64,000 nucleotides of DNA, taken from positions 4,000,501 to 4,064,500 of the forward strand of contig NZ_CP092418.1 in NCBI RefSeq assembly GCF_023716485.1, in the 5' to 3' direction. The translations under genes and the position numbers were made by a program. The notes beneath the pieces were generated by a model. It had not been told where the DNA came from. It saw only the letters and a list, made by a program, of their open reading frames with translations, and ran no database searches. Numbering within the stretch: the stretch's first letter is position 1; each line of letters starts with the position of its first letter. This DNA comes from Microbulbifer variabilis (GTDB taxonomy: Bacteria; Pseudomonadota; Gammaproteobacteria; Pseudomonadales; Cellvibrionaceae). This document shows, piece after piece, positions 1-8,096 of this stretch.

Positions 1-128
1 TAGTTCTGGAAATCACTCCGGATAACTCTGAATTTTTAGTACACACTATGTTCGTTGATGACCCAGATATTTTTCGTGAGGAAATTCATCTGGGATTTGA
101 GAAACGCGTGCGGGAGGCGTTTTCCTGA
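1..128 (+). CDS. mnhE: Na+/H+ antiporter subunit E, C-terminal fragment
   Basis: Only the last 41 codons are in the window; the gene begins upstream. The frame reads from base 3 and ends at the TGA at 126-128. The visible residues (VLEITPDN near the start, then FVDDPD) fit the cytoplasmic tail of MrpE/MnhE, a membrane subunit of the multi-subunit Mrp Na+/H+ antiporter. The stop overlaps the mnhF start codon by one base (TGATG), so the genes are translationally coupled. The identification rests on the tail plus the mnhF and mnhG neighbours, since the tail alone is short. Confidence 0.75.
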   Translation, partial: VLEITPDNSEFLVHTMFVDDPDIFREEIHLGFEKRVREAFS

Positions 129-463
129 TGCACAGTACTATCGTTGATATCAACGCGCCGCTAATCGTAGCGGCCATTAATGTCTCATCACTCATTTTAT
201 TACTGGCTCTGGCCATGTGTTTTATGCGAATTTTTCTTGGTCCAACACTGGCAGACCGGGTTGTAGCCCTCGATGTGCTGAATATTCTTGCAGTGGCCTA
301 TTGCGCTCTGTTAGCGATTGCCTCGGGAGAGCCAGCCTATCTGAGTGCGGCCATTGCCCTGGCACTGGTAGCCTTCCTGGTGAGTGTCGCCTTCGCCCGC
401 TTTATCGAGAAAAGCGGAAAAAAGACCGTATTACAAGAGGGAGGTGGCAGTGGTATTCGATGA
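128..463 (+). CDS. mnhF: Na+/H+ antiporter subunit F (MnhF/MrpF)
   Basis: A 111-residue inner-membrane protein with three hydrophobic segments (about residues 12-33, 42-62 and 68-90) and the MrpF signature FLGPTLADRVVALD at about 37-50. MrpF is a small essential subunit of the Mrp antiporter, which exports Na+ in exchange for H+ and supports pH and salt tolerance. The start ATG overlaps the mnhE stop, and the 3' end overlaps mnhG. Length is normal for the family. The C-terminal tail (KKTVLQEGGGSGIR) is polar and probably cytoplasmic. Confidence 0.9.
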   Translation: MHSTIVDINAPLIVAAINVSSLILLLALAMCFMRIFLGPTLADRVVALDVLNILAVAYCALLAIASGEPAYLSAAIALALVAFLVSVAFARFIEKSGKKTVLQEGGGSGIR

Positions 464-794
464 GGTTTTTATTGCTACCCTTTTGCTAGTAGGCAGCCTA
501 TTCGGTTTTAGTGCGGCTTTGGGTTTGTTACGGATGCCGGATTTCTACACTCGCATGAGCACTTCGGGCAAAGCCGCCACCCTGTGCTGCGGATTGTTAC
601 TGGGGGGCGTTGCCGCAATGTTCCACGATACCCAGGTAACCGCACGCGCAGTGGCGGCGCTGCTATTTTTGCTCTTCACTGTGCCCATCGGGGTGCATAT
701 GATTGCGCGAGCAGCCTATCGGGTAGGCACCCCTATGTGGCGAGGCAGGACCGCCAGTCCCCGCTTCAAAAACCCGAAGAGGGACTTAAAGTAG
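450..794 (+). CDS. mnhG: Na+/H+ antiporter subunit G (MnhG/MrpG)
   Basis: Product of about 114 residues with three membrane helices and the MrpG motif GLLRMPDFYTRMS, followed by KAATLC. The frame is open from further upstream, but the start is best placed at GTG 450, which has a good ribosome-binding site (AAGAGGGAGG ending at 443) at correct spacing; another GTG at 444 overlaps that site. The gene overlaps mnhF by 14 bases. It is the last Mrp gene and faces the convergent purK 20 bases away. The basic C-terminus (RFKNPKRDLK) is probably cytoplasmic. Confidence 0.88.
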   Translation: MVFDEVFIATLLLVGSLFGFSAALGLLRMPDFYTRMSTSGKAATLCCGLLLGGVAAMFHDTQVTARAVAALLFLLFTVPIGVHMIARAAYRVGTPMWRGRTASPRFKNPKRDLK

Positions 795-814
795 ATCCTG
801 CCCAGGTGAGTTAG

Positions 815-1924
815 TTACTGCTGATAGAGATCGGCAATCATCGCCTCACAGCGCTGAGCCAGCTCTTCTGAACTGTCATCCACCAGGATCACATGGCCCA
901 TCTTACGCCCGGGACGGAGCGTCTTGCCATAGAGCCAAACTCCCTCATTCTTGCCTGTTGGCGCTCGATCCACACCAAGCATATTGACCATGGCAGCGGG
1001 TCGCGGGCAATCGGTGTCACCCAGTGGCATATCCAATATCGCTCGCAAATGATTGGCAAATTGGCTGGTGCCCGCACCCACTAAAGTCCAGTGACCACTG
1101 TTGTGGACCCGTGGCGCAATTTCATTCACTAGCAAACCTTCACTGGTGACAAAGCACTCCACTGAAAGTACGCCCACATAGTCCCAGTCATCCATCAACT
1201 TTTGCAAATAGGCACGGGCACTGGCCAATAATTGCTCATCCTGATAAGGCGCCTTGGAGAGTAACAGCGTACCTTGGCGATGCAGGTTCTCAGTCAGAGG
1301 GTAAGTCTTTACTTCCCCTGAAGCAGAGCGGGCACCGATCAGGGAAACCTCACAGGAAAAATCTACCGAGGCTTCCACCACGCAGGGCAAATCTTTGGCC
1401 TCTTCTATGGCTTCCTGTAGCTCTGTCGCATCTTTCACCCGCCACTGGTTCTTACCGTCATAGCCATTTTCACAGCTCTTGATAAACGCTGGATAACCGA
1501 GCTTATCCAAGGCATTCAGTAATTCATCACGCCCCTGCGCCGGCATAAAAGACGCAACCGGAAGACCACTCTCAGTAAGAGCCCGCTTCTCCCTTAAACG
1601 GTGTTGGGCTTTCTCAAAAACATGGGGATCTGGGTAAACGGGACAGAAGCGTTGCAACGCTCTCAACAGCGCTACATCCACCTGCTCACGCTCGGCGGTA
1701 ATCACCTCAGGGCAACCAAGTGCCTGAAATAAATCCTCGTCACTGCCCGCCTCATCCAGCCTGACTATTGTGCCGAGACCTTCAACGCAACCCGCGTCCT
1801 CGTCCTTCTCCGCCAGGAAACTAAATGTTATACCGAGGGGCTTACCCTCTTGTGCCATCATCTGCGCCAGCTGCCCGCAGCCGACAATAGCGATATGTCT
1901 GGTTACTTCACTCACTGACTTCAC
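815..1924 (-). CDS. purK: N5-carboxyaminoimidazole ribonucleotide synthase (PurK)
   Basis: A 369-residue ATP-grasp enzyme that uses ATP and bicarbonate to carboxylate aminoimidazole ribonucleotide to N5-CAIR in de novo purine synthesis. Visible signatures are the N-terminal nucleotide-fold loop GCGQLAQMMAQEG (about 16-28), NGYDGKNQW in the ATP-grasp region, and the metal/ATP-binding segment NEIAPRVHNSGHWT near residue 270. Length fits the family (about 355-380). The ATG overlaps the purE stop by four bases. It is the last gene of the leftward group small membrane protein - sbtA-like - purE - purK, so its bicarbonate substrate may be supplied by the transporter encoded upstream. Confidence 0.96.
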   Translation of the reverse strand: MKSVSEVTRHIAIVGCGQLAQMMAQEGKPLGITFSFLAEKDEDAGCVEGLGTIVRLDEAGSDEDLFQALGCPEVITAEREQVDVALLRALQRFCPVYPDPHVFEKAQHRLREKRALTESGLPVASFMPAQGRDELLNALDKLGYPAFIKSCENGYDGKNQWRVKDATELQEAIEEAKDLPCVVEASVDFSCEVSLIGARSASGEVKTYPLTENLHRQGTLLLSKAPYQDEQLLASARAYLQKLMDDWDYVGVLSVECFVTSEGLLVNEIAPRVHNSGHWTLVGAGTSQFANHLRAILDMPLGDTDCPRPAAMVNMLGVDRAPTGKNEGVWLYGKTLRPGRKMGHVILVDDSSEELAQRCEAMIADLYQQ

Positions 1925-2412
1925 TCCACCGTTAGCGGAACCTGGTCAGTTTGACGCTCGCGCCAAGCGATCAGTCGCTCCTGTAGTTCAGCATCGCCCA
2001 GGGAGAGCATCTGTGCCGCCATCAGGCCCGCGTTATAAGCCCCAGAGGCACCTACCGCCTGGGTAGCCACGGCGATACCTTTGGGCATCTGCACGATGGA
2101 AAGAAGGCTATCCATTCCGGTCATAAAACGGCTTTCAACAGGCACAGCAATCACTGGCAGCGGGCTCATAGCGGCAATCATTCCCGGCAGGTGGGCAGAG
2201 CCACCAGCTCCGGCGATAATCACCTGGGTGCCGTTTTTGTGGGCTTCACTGGCGAACTCCACCAGACGCTGGGGGGTTCTGTGAGCGGACACAACCGCAG
2301 TGGCAAAAGGAACCTCCAGCTCGTTCAAGGGTTTGGTGGCATTGGCCATGGTGGGCCAATCCGATCGCGACCCCATAACGATGGTGACTTTTTCAAAGGG
2401 CAGTGATTTCAC
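1921..2412 (-). CDS. purE: N5-CAIR mutase (PurE, class I)
   Basis: A 163-residue cytoplasmic enzyme that converts N5-CAIR, the PurK product, to CAIR. Class I PurE motifs are all present: MGSRSDWPTM (about 13-22, phosphate and active-site Ser/Asp), SAHRTPQRL (43-51, catalytic His) and AGAGGSAHLPGMIAA (67-81). It starts only 6 bases after the stop of the bicarbonate-transporter-like gene and overlaps purK by 4 bases, indicating one transcript. Length matches bacterial class I PurE. Coexistence with PurK supports the two-step bacterial route. Confidence 0.97.
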   Translation of the reverse strand: MKSLPFEKVTIVMGSRSDWPTMANATKPLNELEVPFATAVVSAHRTPQRLVEFASEAHKNGTQVIIAGAGGSAHLPGMIAAMSPLPVIAVPVESRFMTGMDSLLSIVQMPKGIAVATQAVGASGAYNAGLMAAQMLSLGDAELQERLIAWRERQTDQVPLTVE

Positions 2413-2418
2413 TTGCGG

Positions 2419-3348
2419 CTAACTCCAATGTTGAACAAACGCCAGGTAGACGGGAATCGCCACCAGGACATTGAAAGGGAACGTAATCGCCAGGGACAGT
2501 GTGATGGACACGCTGGCATTGGCCTGCGGCAGAGCCACAGACATAGCTGCGGGTACCGCGATATAGGAGGCGCTGCTACCGAGTACTGCCAGCAGGAAAA
2601 TTCCTCCCGCCGACAACCCCAGTAATGCTCCCAGGGCACCCCCGGCCGCACCGCCTAGCAGGGGCATAAATATACCAAAACTCAGCAAGAACGCACCCTG
2701 CCCACGCACATCTGCCAGTCGCGCCGCCGCGACTCTGCCCATTTCCAGCAGAAAAAGAGCCAATACACCGTGAAATAACTGACCAAAGAAAGGCATTACT
2801 GTTGCAGTACGCTCACCGGCCCAGGCGCCGATGGCGATCCCGCCAAGCAGGAGAAGAACCCCCTGATTGCAAGTCAGTTCATGAGCCAGGCGCCCCTTGT
2901 TGCTGTTCTGCATCGATTTCCGTGCTAGAAGAATTCCCACCACGATAGCCGGAACTTCTAGCAGGGCAACGAATAAGGGGAAATAGGCTTCGTAATCGAT
3001 ACCCTTCGCCTCCAACAGGGCCACCGCCACGGCATAGGTTGCCACACTGACCGACCCGTAGTGGGCTGCAGTAGCCGCTGCATCCAGCCGACTCCATTTG
3101 CCTATCCAATAGAGAAGCGGGAAGGCCAACAAAGGAAGCAGTGCACCAAAGGCCAAAATTGCGAGAGATTGAGGAATCAGGGTGGAAGCGGAATAAGTAC
3201 TGAGGGCCGCCCCACCCTTGAGCCCTATAGCCAGCAGCAGAAAGATCACACAGCTTTGGTAGAGACCGGTGGGCAGGCGTAAATCACTACGTACCAGCTG
3301 CGCCAGAGCCCCAAGGATGAAGAAACCAACTACAACATCCAGCTGCAT
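2419..3348 (-). CDS. SbtA-family sodium-dependent bicarbonate transporter
   Basis: A 309-residue polytopic inner-membrane protein with about ten hydrophobic helices. It resembles the SbtA family (formerly DUF897), known in cyanobacteria as high-affinity Na+/HCO3- symporters. Family-like segments include LLLAIGLKGG near residue 38, AHYGSVSVATYAVA near 95 and the C-terminal GSSASYIAVPAAM region. No sbtB (PII-like) partner lies next to it. It is followed after 6 bases by purE and then purK, whose reaction consumes bicarbonate; a divergent LysR gene of the CbbR/CmpR type lies upstream. Bicarbonate as substrate is inferred from family and context. Confidence 0.85.
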   Translation of the reverse strand: MQLDVVVGFFILGALAQLVRSDLRLPTGLYQSCVIFLLLAIGLKGGAALSTYSASTLIPQSLAILAFGALLPLLAFPLLYWIGKWSRLDAAATAAHYGSVSVATYAVAVALLEAKGIDYEAYFPLFVALLEVPAIVVGILLARKSMQNSNKGRLAHELTCNQGVLLLLGGIAIGAWAGERTATVMPFFGQLFHGVLALFLLEMGRVAAARLADVRGQGAFLLSFGIFMPLLGGAAGGALGALLGLSAGGIFLLAVLGSSASYIAVPAAMSVALPQANASVSITLSLAITFPFNVLVAIPVYLAFVQHWS

Positions 3349-3350
3349 GA

Positions 3351-3572
3351 TCAGTGCTTCCCGCGCTTGGAGCGATCGCGGCGTTCAGATAGGGGGAGTC
3401 GAATTTTCTGAGGAGCGCGCTTCATTAGCACGTAACCCACATTGGCAAGCACCACCACCAGCCCCACCACCATTAGTGCGGCGGCATCAATACCAACCAG
3501 CGCCAATATCCATCCAATGGACATAACTAACAGTCCTACCAAGGTACCAAAGTAAAGTTGTGACTTGTGCAT
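3351..3572 (-). CDS. small two-helix membrane protein, first gene of the sbtA-purEK group
   Basis: A 73-residue protein of unknown function. The start is set at the ATG giving MHKSQLYFG because a strong ribosome-binding site (GGGAGGGGG) lies just upstream; the frame is open about 30 codons further. Two hydrophobic segments (about 7-26 and 30-50) are followed by a strongly basic tail (KRAPQKIRLP, then RRDRSKRGKH), so the C-terminus should be cytoplasmic. Its stop lies 2 bases before the transporter start codon, so the two are tightly coupled. A role as accessory or regulatory subunit of the transporter is possible but unproven. Confidence 0.7.
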   Translation of the reverse strand: MHKSQLYFGTLVGLLVMSIGWILALVGIDAAALMVVGLVVVLANVGYVLMKRAPQKIRLPLSERRDRSKRGKH

Positions 3573-3625
3573 GCAGAGGCCCCCTCCCATAGATTGAAGT
3601 GGGCGCATTATCCCTAGGTAGACCA

Positions 3626-3673
3626 ATAGATAAAAATAGATAATGATTATGCTAACTATCATCTTTTATCTAT
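3626..3673. promoter_or_regulatory. inverted repeat in the LysR / sbtA intergenic region
   Basis: A perfect 10-base inverted repeat, ATAGATAAAA (3626-3635) and TTTTATCTAT (3664-3673), flanks AT-rich DNA that holds further TAGATAAT/ACTATCAT partial symmetry. It lies in the 115-base gap between the divergent small-membrane-protein/sbtA group and the lysR gene, ending 14 bases before the lysR start. This position and T-rich/A-rich symmetry are typical of LysR-type operators controlling both divergent promoters. The assignment to this regulator is an inference. Confidence 0.55.
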
Positions 3674-3687
3674 GAATAAGAAAAATC

Positions 3688-4641
3688 ATGTTATCCAGCA
3701 GAGCTCACTCCCGCATCGGCACTGTCAGGCAGTTGGAGGTTTTACTTACAGTATATGAACACCGCAGTATCAGTGGCGCCGCAAAAGCGCTGCACCTGAC
3801 TCAGCCCAGTGTATCCATGCAGTTGGCCAAGTTGTCTGGTGCCGTAGGCTTGCCCCTCTACTACGCCGTAGGCAAGCAATTGCAATTCACTGAAGCCGGA
3901 CAGACTCTGGTGGACAGTGCCCGAGAAATCCTCAAGAGCTATGAATATCTGGAATTAAAGCTAGCCAGACTGCGCGGTCTAGAAACAGGGCGTTTACAAC
4001 TGGCAGTCGTCACTACCGCCAAATATTTTATTCCCCACCTGATTGGCGAATTTTACGAGCAGCATCCAAAGTTGGATATTCTCTTTCGCGTGGGTAATCG
4101 TCAGCAGATCATCGACTACACCAGTGAGGATGAGGATGATTTTTATGTGTTCAGCCATCCTCCCAAAAACCCTGATCTGGAATTGGTGGAATTCCTGCCC
4201 AATCGACTGTTGGCCATAGCACCGGAGAAGCACCCGTTAGCAGGTAGAAAAAAGATTCCCCTTGAAGAGTTTGCCAGCGGTCCCTTCCTGCGGCGAGAGG
4301 AGGGCTCTGGAACCCGTCACGCCATTGAGCGTTTCCTACAGGAGAGACATATCGACCTCAATATTCGCATGACCATCGAAAGTAATGAAGCGATAAAGCA
4401 CGCTGTAATGTCAGGGCTCGGGGTATCTATTCTCTCCGAACATACTCTCGCATTTGGCGGCCATTCCGGCCTGTCAATTTTAGAAGTGGAATCACTGCCA
4501 ATTATTACCCACTGGTATCTGGCCAGGCGAAAGTCCCGTCCATTATCTCCTGCCGCCGCAGAATTCCTTGAGTATGCCCGCAACCTTGAGACGGTACCGG
4601 TAGAAAGCGGTATCGCTTGGCCTCTATCTCCCAATCAATAA
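3688..4641 (+). CDS. LysR-family transcriptional regulator (CbbR/CmpR-like)
   Basis: A 317-residue regulator. The N-terminal winged helix-turn-helix (about residues 14-73, core SISGAAKALHLTQPSVSMQLAKL) is followed by a periplasmic-binding-protein-like effector domain (about 100-300) with FLRREEGSGTR and AVMSGLGVSILSEHTL, segments shared with CbbR/CmpR regulators of carbon fixation and bicarbonate uptake. It is divergent from the sbtA-purEK group, which is the likely target. The effector is unknown; in CbbR/CmpR relatives it is a metabolite of carbon or nucleotide metabolism. The first ATG is used; the leader contains the inverted repeat described separately. Confidence 0.88.
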   Translation: MLSSRAHSRIGTVRQLEVLLTVYEHRSISGAAKALHLTQPSVSMQLAKLSGAVGLPLYYAVGKQLQFTEAGQTLVDSAREILKSYEYLELKLARLRGLETGRLQLAVVTTAKYFIPHLIGEFYEQHPKLDILFRVGNRQQIIDYTSEDEDDFYVFSHPPKNPDLELVEFLPNRLLAIAPEKHPLAGRKKIPLEEFASGPFLRREEGSGTRHAIERFLQERHIDLNIRMTIESNEAIKHAVMSGLGVSILSEHTLAFGGHSGLSILEVESLPIITHWYLARRKSRPLSPAAAEFLEYARNLETVPVESGIAWPLSPNQ

Positions 4642-4894
4642 TCCATAATGTAAAAGCACAGAAAAAATTCAATATTTGAATTGGCTAACTCCGCACACAG
4701 GTTAAACTTCTTGGGTGATAGCCAATCTTCTCCCAAAAAATCCCGATTTAATACTCGTCAAATTTCCTCTGCACCTGCCGAATCCTGCTACTTTTGGGAT
4801 ACCTATTGGTGAGTCCAAAATCACCAGTTATCTAATGCAACGAGAAACAATAAATGACGCCGGCCGTCATCGATTTTCACAGAAAGGTATAACG

Positions 4895-5659
4895 ATGAAA
4901 ATCCAGGGAATAATTTTCAGACTCTTTATATTACTTTTAGCCACAAGCACAATCAGTGTTAAAGCTCAGGAAGATTGGCGCAACATTGACTGGGGTGAAT
5001 TTATAGTTCGCTTCGGGCTCAGCTATGTTGCTCCCAATGATGCCGGAACTTCACTGAAATACCGGGTATTACAACAATGGGACTTATATAATTCGACCTG
5101 GGAAATAGACACAGCACAAACTTGGCAAATTTCCGGAGTATGGCGCCCTTCAGACCGATTGGGGTTCGAGCTGATGCACATTAACAGTGCTGCCTATGAT
5201 GTGACTCTCGACAATTTTACTGGCAACCCAGGCAGCAGCCAAATTCAACTGGGGGATTTTAAGGTATCGACCACTCTCGCCTTTGCTAACTGGTATTTTC
5301 TCGATCCATCCTATTTTTTTCGACCCTATCTAGGCGCCGGTATTAACTATACCGATTACCATACGGTTTCTATCAGCCGCCAATTTGATGAATATTTGAT
5401 GGACTCAGGTATGTCAGTGGCGCCAGGGGCTCTTAATATGGGACATTCCTGGGATTGGGCTCTTCAAGGGGGAATCGACTTCAACCTAGATTTCCGTCAA
5501 TTTCGTTATCCTCTGTTAATTAATCTGGCGGCTCTTTACTACTTATCAGATACCGACCCCACAGTTAACTTCCCCACAGAGTTAGGTTCAGACCGCCTCT
5601 ACGCACACTTCGATTACAACCCATGGATCATCAATGTTGGCATTGGCACCAAGTTCTGA
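4895..5659 (+). CDS. OmpW-family outer membrane protein
   Basis: A 254-residue outer-membrane beta-barrel. The start is placed at ATG 4895, preceded by AGAAAGG at good spacing and followed by a signal peptide (about 1-25, ending SVKAQ); the open frame extends 60 codons further upstream without such support. Family features are an N-terminal RFGLSYVAPND strand, FELMHINSAAYD, LANWYFLDP-like text (FANWYFLDPSYFFRPYLGAGINYT) and a final strand ending in KF with a terminal aromatic residue. OmpW proteins form small hydrophobic-channel barrels. It is followed 17 bases later by the autotransporter gene, perhaps cotranscribed. Confidence 0.85.
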   Translation: MKIQGIIFRLFILLLATSTISVKAQEDWRNIDWGEFIVRFGLSYVAPNDAGTSLKYRVLQQWDLYNSTWEIDTAQTWQISGVWRPSDRLGFELMHINSAAYDVTLDNFTGNPGSSQIQLGDFKVSTTLAFANWYFLDPSYFFRPYLGAGINYTDYHTVSISRQFDEYLMDSGMSVAPGALNMGHSWDWALQGGIDFNLDFRQFRYPLLINLAALYYLSDTDPTVNFPTELGSDRLYAHFDYNPWIINVGIGTKF

Positions 5660-5676
5660 ATGGCGGAACTCTGTAA

Positions 5677-8058
5677 ATGAAACTTAGTGCAGATACCCCA
5701 ATGGAAAACTATAAATCAAACTTTTTCGTCCGCCAGTGGATTAATGCTTTACTTTTTTCTCCCGCATTGACACTAGCGATTATTTTCCCCTTGGAAGCCA
5801 TTGCGCAGTGTACTCCGAGTAATACGGGTACTAGTGGCGCAGATCAAATAATCTGTGACGAAGATAATGATGCAGAAGAGGCCGATGTCGATGCACTAGG
5901 CGGCAATGACACCTTGGATTTAAATGGCGGCACTATCAATAGTGTCTTCGGTGGCGATGGCGACGATGCCATTCATGTGAAAGGGGCAATAGTTAAAGAT
6001 TCTGTCTTTGGCGGAAATGGAAACGATCTAATCGTACTGGATAATCGCAGTAGCGACATTGGTAACTACCTCAGTGGCGGGGGTATTTATGGCGGAGCGG
6101 GTGACGATAATATCCAAATTTTAGACGGACTCACCTTTCATGTTTGGGGTGGTGAAGGTAACGACCAAATCACTCTGGATGGAGGTTTCATTTTTAATTA
6201 CCTGGATGCCGGCGGGGGAGATGATTACATCCACTGGGATGAGGGAATAAGCAATGAGATACGCGGTGGCTCTGGGTCAGATACCTTAGTCATTGACTCC
6301 TATTCTTTCGAGGGTGATGCAATTTTAAATGGTGGTGATGATCTCAGTGCAGAAGATGGGGATATCGACACACTGATTTTCAAGCTAGACTATCGTGTGG
6401 ATGGCAACAAACTAACCAACTGGGAACGTGTTGTTGTTTGGGGTAGTTCAAAAATTATTTTAACGGGCAGTTTAAATGTTGGCGGCGGCCAAGACGCTGA
6501 AAACAATCCATTAGGGTTACACATCAAATGGGGCGGCCAAACTTTTATAGATGCCAAAGAGTATAGAATTACCGGCAACGTTGCTAACGACGGCACTATC
6601 GATCTTGCGAATAAAGAATTCAACACTCTAATCATTCAAAAAGATAGTGATAATAATTATGGACACTATAGCGGCGAAAACGGACGCCTGTGGTTAGATG
6701 TAGCACTCAATGACAGTTCTGCCGGCAGTGACCAGTTAATCATCAGAGGGGATACCAGCGGATCAACTTATGTAACCGTTTATAATCGCAACGGCACTGG
6801 CGCACGCACCCAAGACGATGGAATAAAACTAATTTCTATCGAGGGTGACTCTACTGAACATGCTTTTATTTTAAACGGCGACTACACTACCAAGGATGAG
6901 CAACCAGCAACTATTGGTGGAGCATACGCCTATACCCTGCACCACAGTGACGAAACTGGAAATGAGGATGGTAGTTGGTATCTACGTTCTACGATAAGTA
7001 ATTCAAGTCGCCTTCCCAAAGGCGGTATGATTCGCTGGCAGCCCGCTGCGGTAATGTATGAAACCCTTCCGCAAGTGCTGCGCTCTTTAAATATCCCCTC
7101 CACATTGCGGAGTCGTGTAGGCAATCGTTATTGGGTTGGTAGCAGTTATCGGGACGTCTATAATACCGATTACACCAGTTCATTGGAAACCGCTATTGAT
7201 CGCAAGGGACTATGGCTACGTAATGGCGCACGCTATATAACTACAACTCCCAAAGAGTCCACCACCTGGGCAAGTTGGGATCAAACTTATTATCAATTTC
7301 AGTTTGGTATCGACTTTCCTCTCAACCTATTAATTCTTGACACCACACCTATTGTTAGTTTGGCTTTGCACTATGGCGATTCAAGAAATACAGTAGAATC
7401 TTTTTTTGGTGATGGCAATATAGATGCCAAAACATATGGCGTCAGTAGCTATTTAACCTGGTATGGCTACCAAGGCCTGTACCTGGATACTCAGTTTAAG
7501 CTAAGTTGGTTTGACTTTGACTTCGACGCAGAAGACCTGCGTGCTCTCCGCAATAGCAGTGAGGGCTATGGTTATGGCTTTTCTGTAGAAGGAGGGTGGA
7601 GCTTCAAGCTCTATGATTATTATTCTATTACCCCCCATGCACAACTTATTTATACTTCTGAGGAAGCGGAGGATTTCGAAGATACCTACGCCGTAAAAGT
7701 AGGAGATATTAATAATAATGGGTTTTTATTGCGCCTAGGCACCACTTTTGAAAAGCGCAAAAGCCAGCGTAAATCAAGTAGAAATATGTACGGCTCCCTA
7801 CCTCTAGAGCGCTTTGGTTATTATGTAACTCCTGGAGTCACTCTGAATCTCAACCAGGAAACTGACTTGGTCGTTTCTGGAGCCCGCCTCTACCAAAAAC
7901 CAGACTTTTGGTATGCAGACTTAAGAATGGGGGCTAGTTATGAGGAATGTGGGGACCACTGTTCCATCTATACCGAATTATTTTTCAGCAGCGGCCTGGA
8001 GAGTATTGGGGACAGTTTTGTAGGAGGGCTAGAGCTTGGGTTTCGTTATAAATGGTAG
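5677..8058 (+). CDS. autotransporter with RTX-like repeat passenger
   Basis: A 793-residue exported protein. A long signal peptide (about 1-43, ending AIAQ) precedes a passenger with repeated Gly/Asp-rich nonapeptide-like units (GGDGDDAI, GGNGNDLI, GGAGDDNI, GGEGNDQI, GGSGSDTL) at about residues 72-215, resembling the Ca2+-binding beta-roll of RTX proteins. A middle beta-rich region (about 220-440) leads to RLPKGGMIRWQPAAV and a C-terminal autotransporter barrel (about 490-793) ending in YKW, as outer-membrane barrels do. RTX repeats usually mark type I secretion substrates, so the combination is unusual. ATG 5701 is an alternative start. Function is probably surface adhesion or matrix; this is inferred. 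Confidence 0.82.
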   Translation: MKLSADTPMENYKSNFFVRQWINALLFSPALTLAIIFPLEAIAQCTPSNTGTSGADQIICDEDNDAEEADVDALGGNDTLDLNGGTINSVFGGDGDDAIHVKGAIVKDSVFGGNGNDLIVLDNRSSDIGNYLSGGGIYGGAGDDNIQILDGLTFHVWGGEGNDQITLDGGFIFNYLDAGGGDDYIHWDEGISNEIRGGSGSDTLVIDSYSFEGDAILNGGDDLSAEDGDIDTLIFKLDYRVDGNKLTNWERVVVWGSSKIILTGSLNVGGGQDAENNPLGLHIKWGGQTFIDAKEYRITGNVANDGTIDLANKEFNTLIIQKDSDNNYGHYSGENGRLWLDVALNDSSAGSDQLIIRGDTSGSTYVTVYNRNGTGARTQDDGIKLISIEGDSTEHAFILNGDYTTKDEQPATIGGAYAYTLHHSDETGNEDGSWYLRSTISNSSRLPKGGMIRWQPAAVMYETLPQVLRSLNIPSTLRSRVGNRYWVGSSYRDVYNTDYTSSLETAIDRKGLWLRNGARYITTTPKESTTWASWDQTYYQFQFGIDFPLNLLILDTTPIVSLALHYGDSRNTVESFFGDGNIDAKTYGVSSYLTWYGYQGLYLDTQFKLSWFDFDFDAEDLRALRNSSEGYGYGFSVEGGWSFKLYDYYSITPHAQLIYTSEEAEDFEDTYAVKVGDINNNGFLLRLGTTFEKRKSQRKSSRNMYGSLPLERFGYYVTPGVTLNLNQETDLVVSGARLYQKPDFWYADLRMGASYEECGDHCSIYTELFFSSGLESIGDSFVGGLELGFRYKW

Positions 8059-8096
8059 ACTCTAGCTTCTCATCTCAACGACAATTCAATCTTTTA

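Noticed and set aside
4715..4894. 60-codon N-terminal extension of the OmpW-like protein
   Set aside because: The signal peptide starts at ATG 4895, which has its own ribosome-binding site; an extension would bury it.
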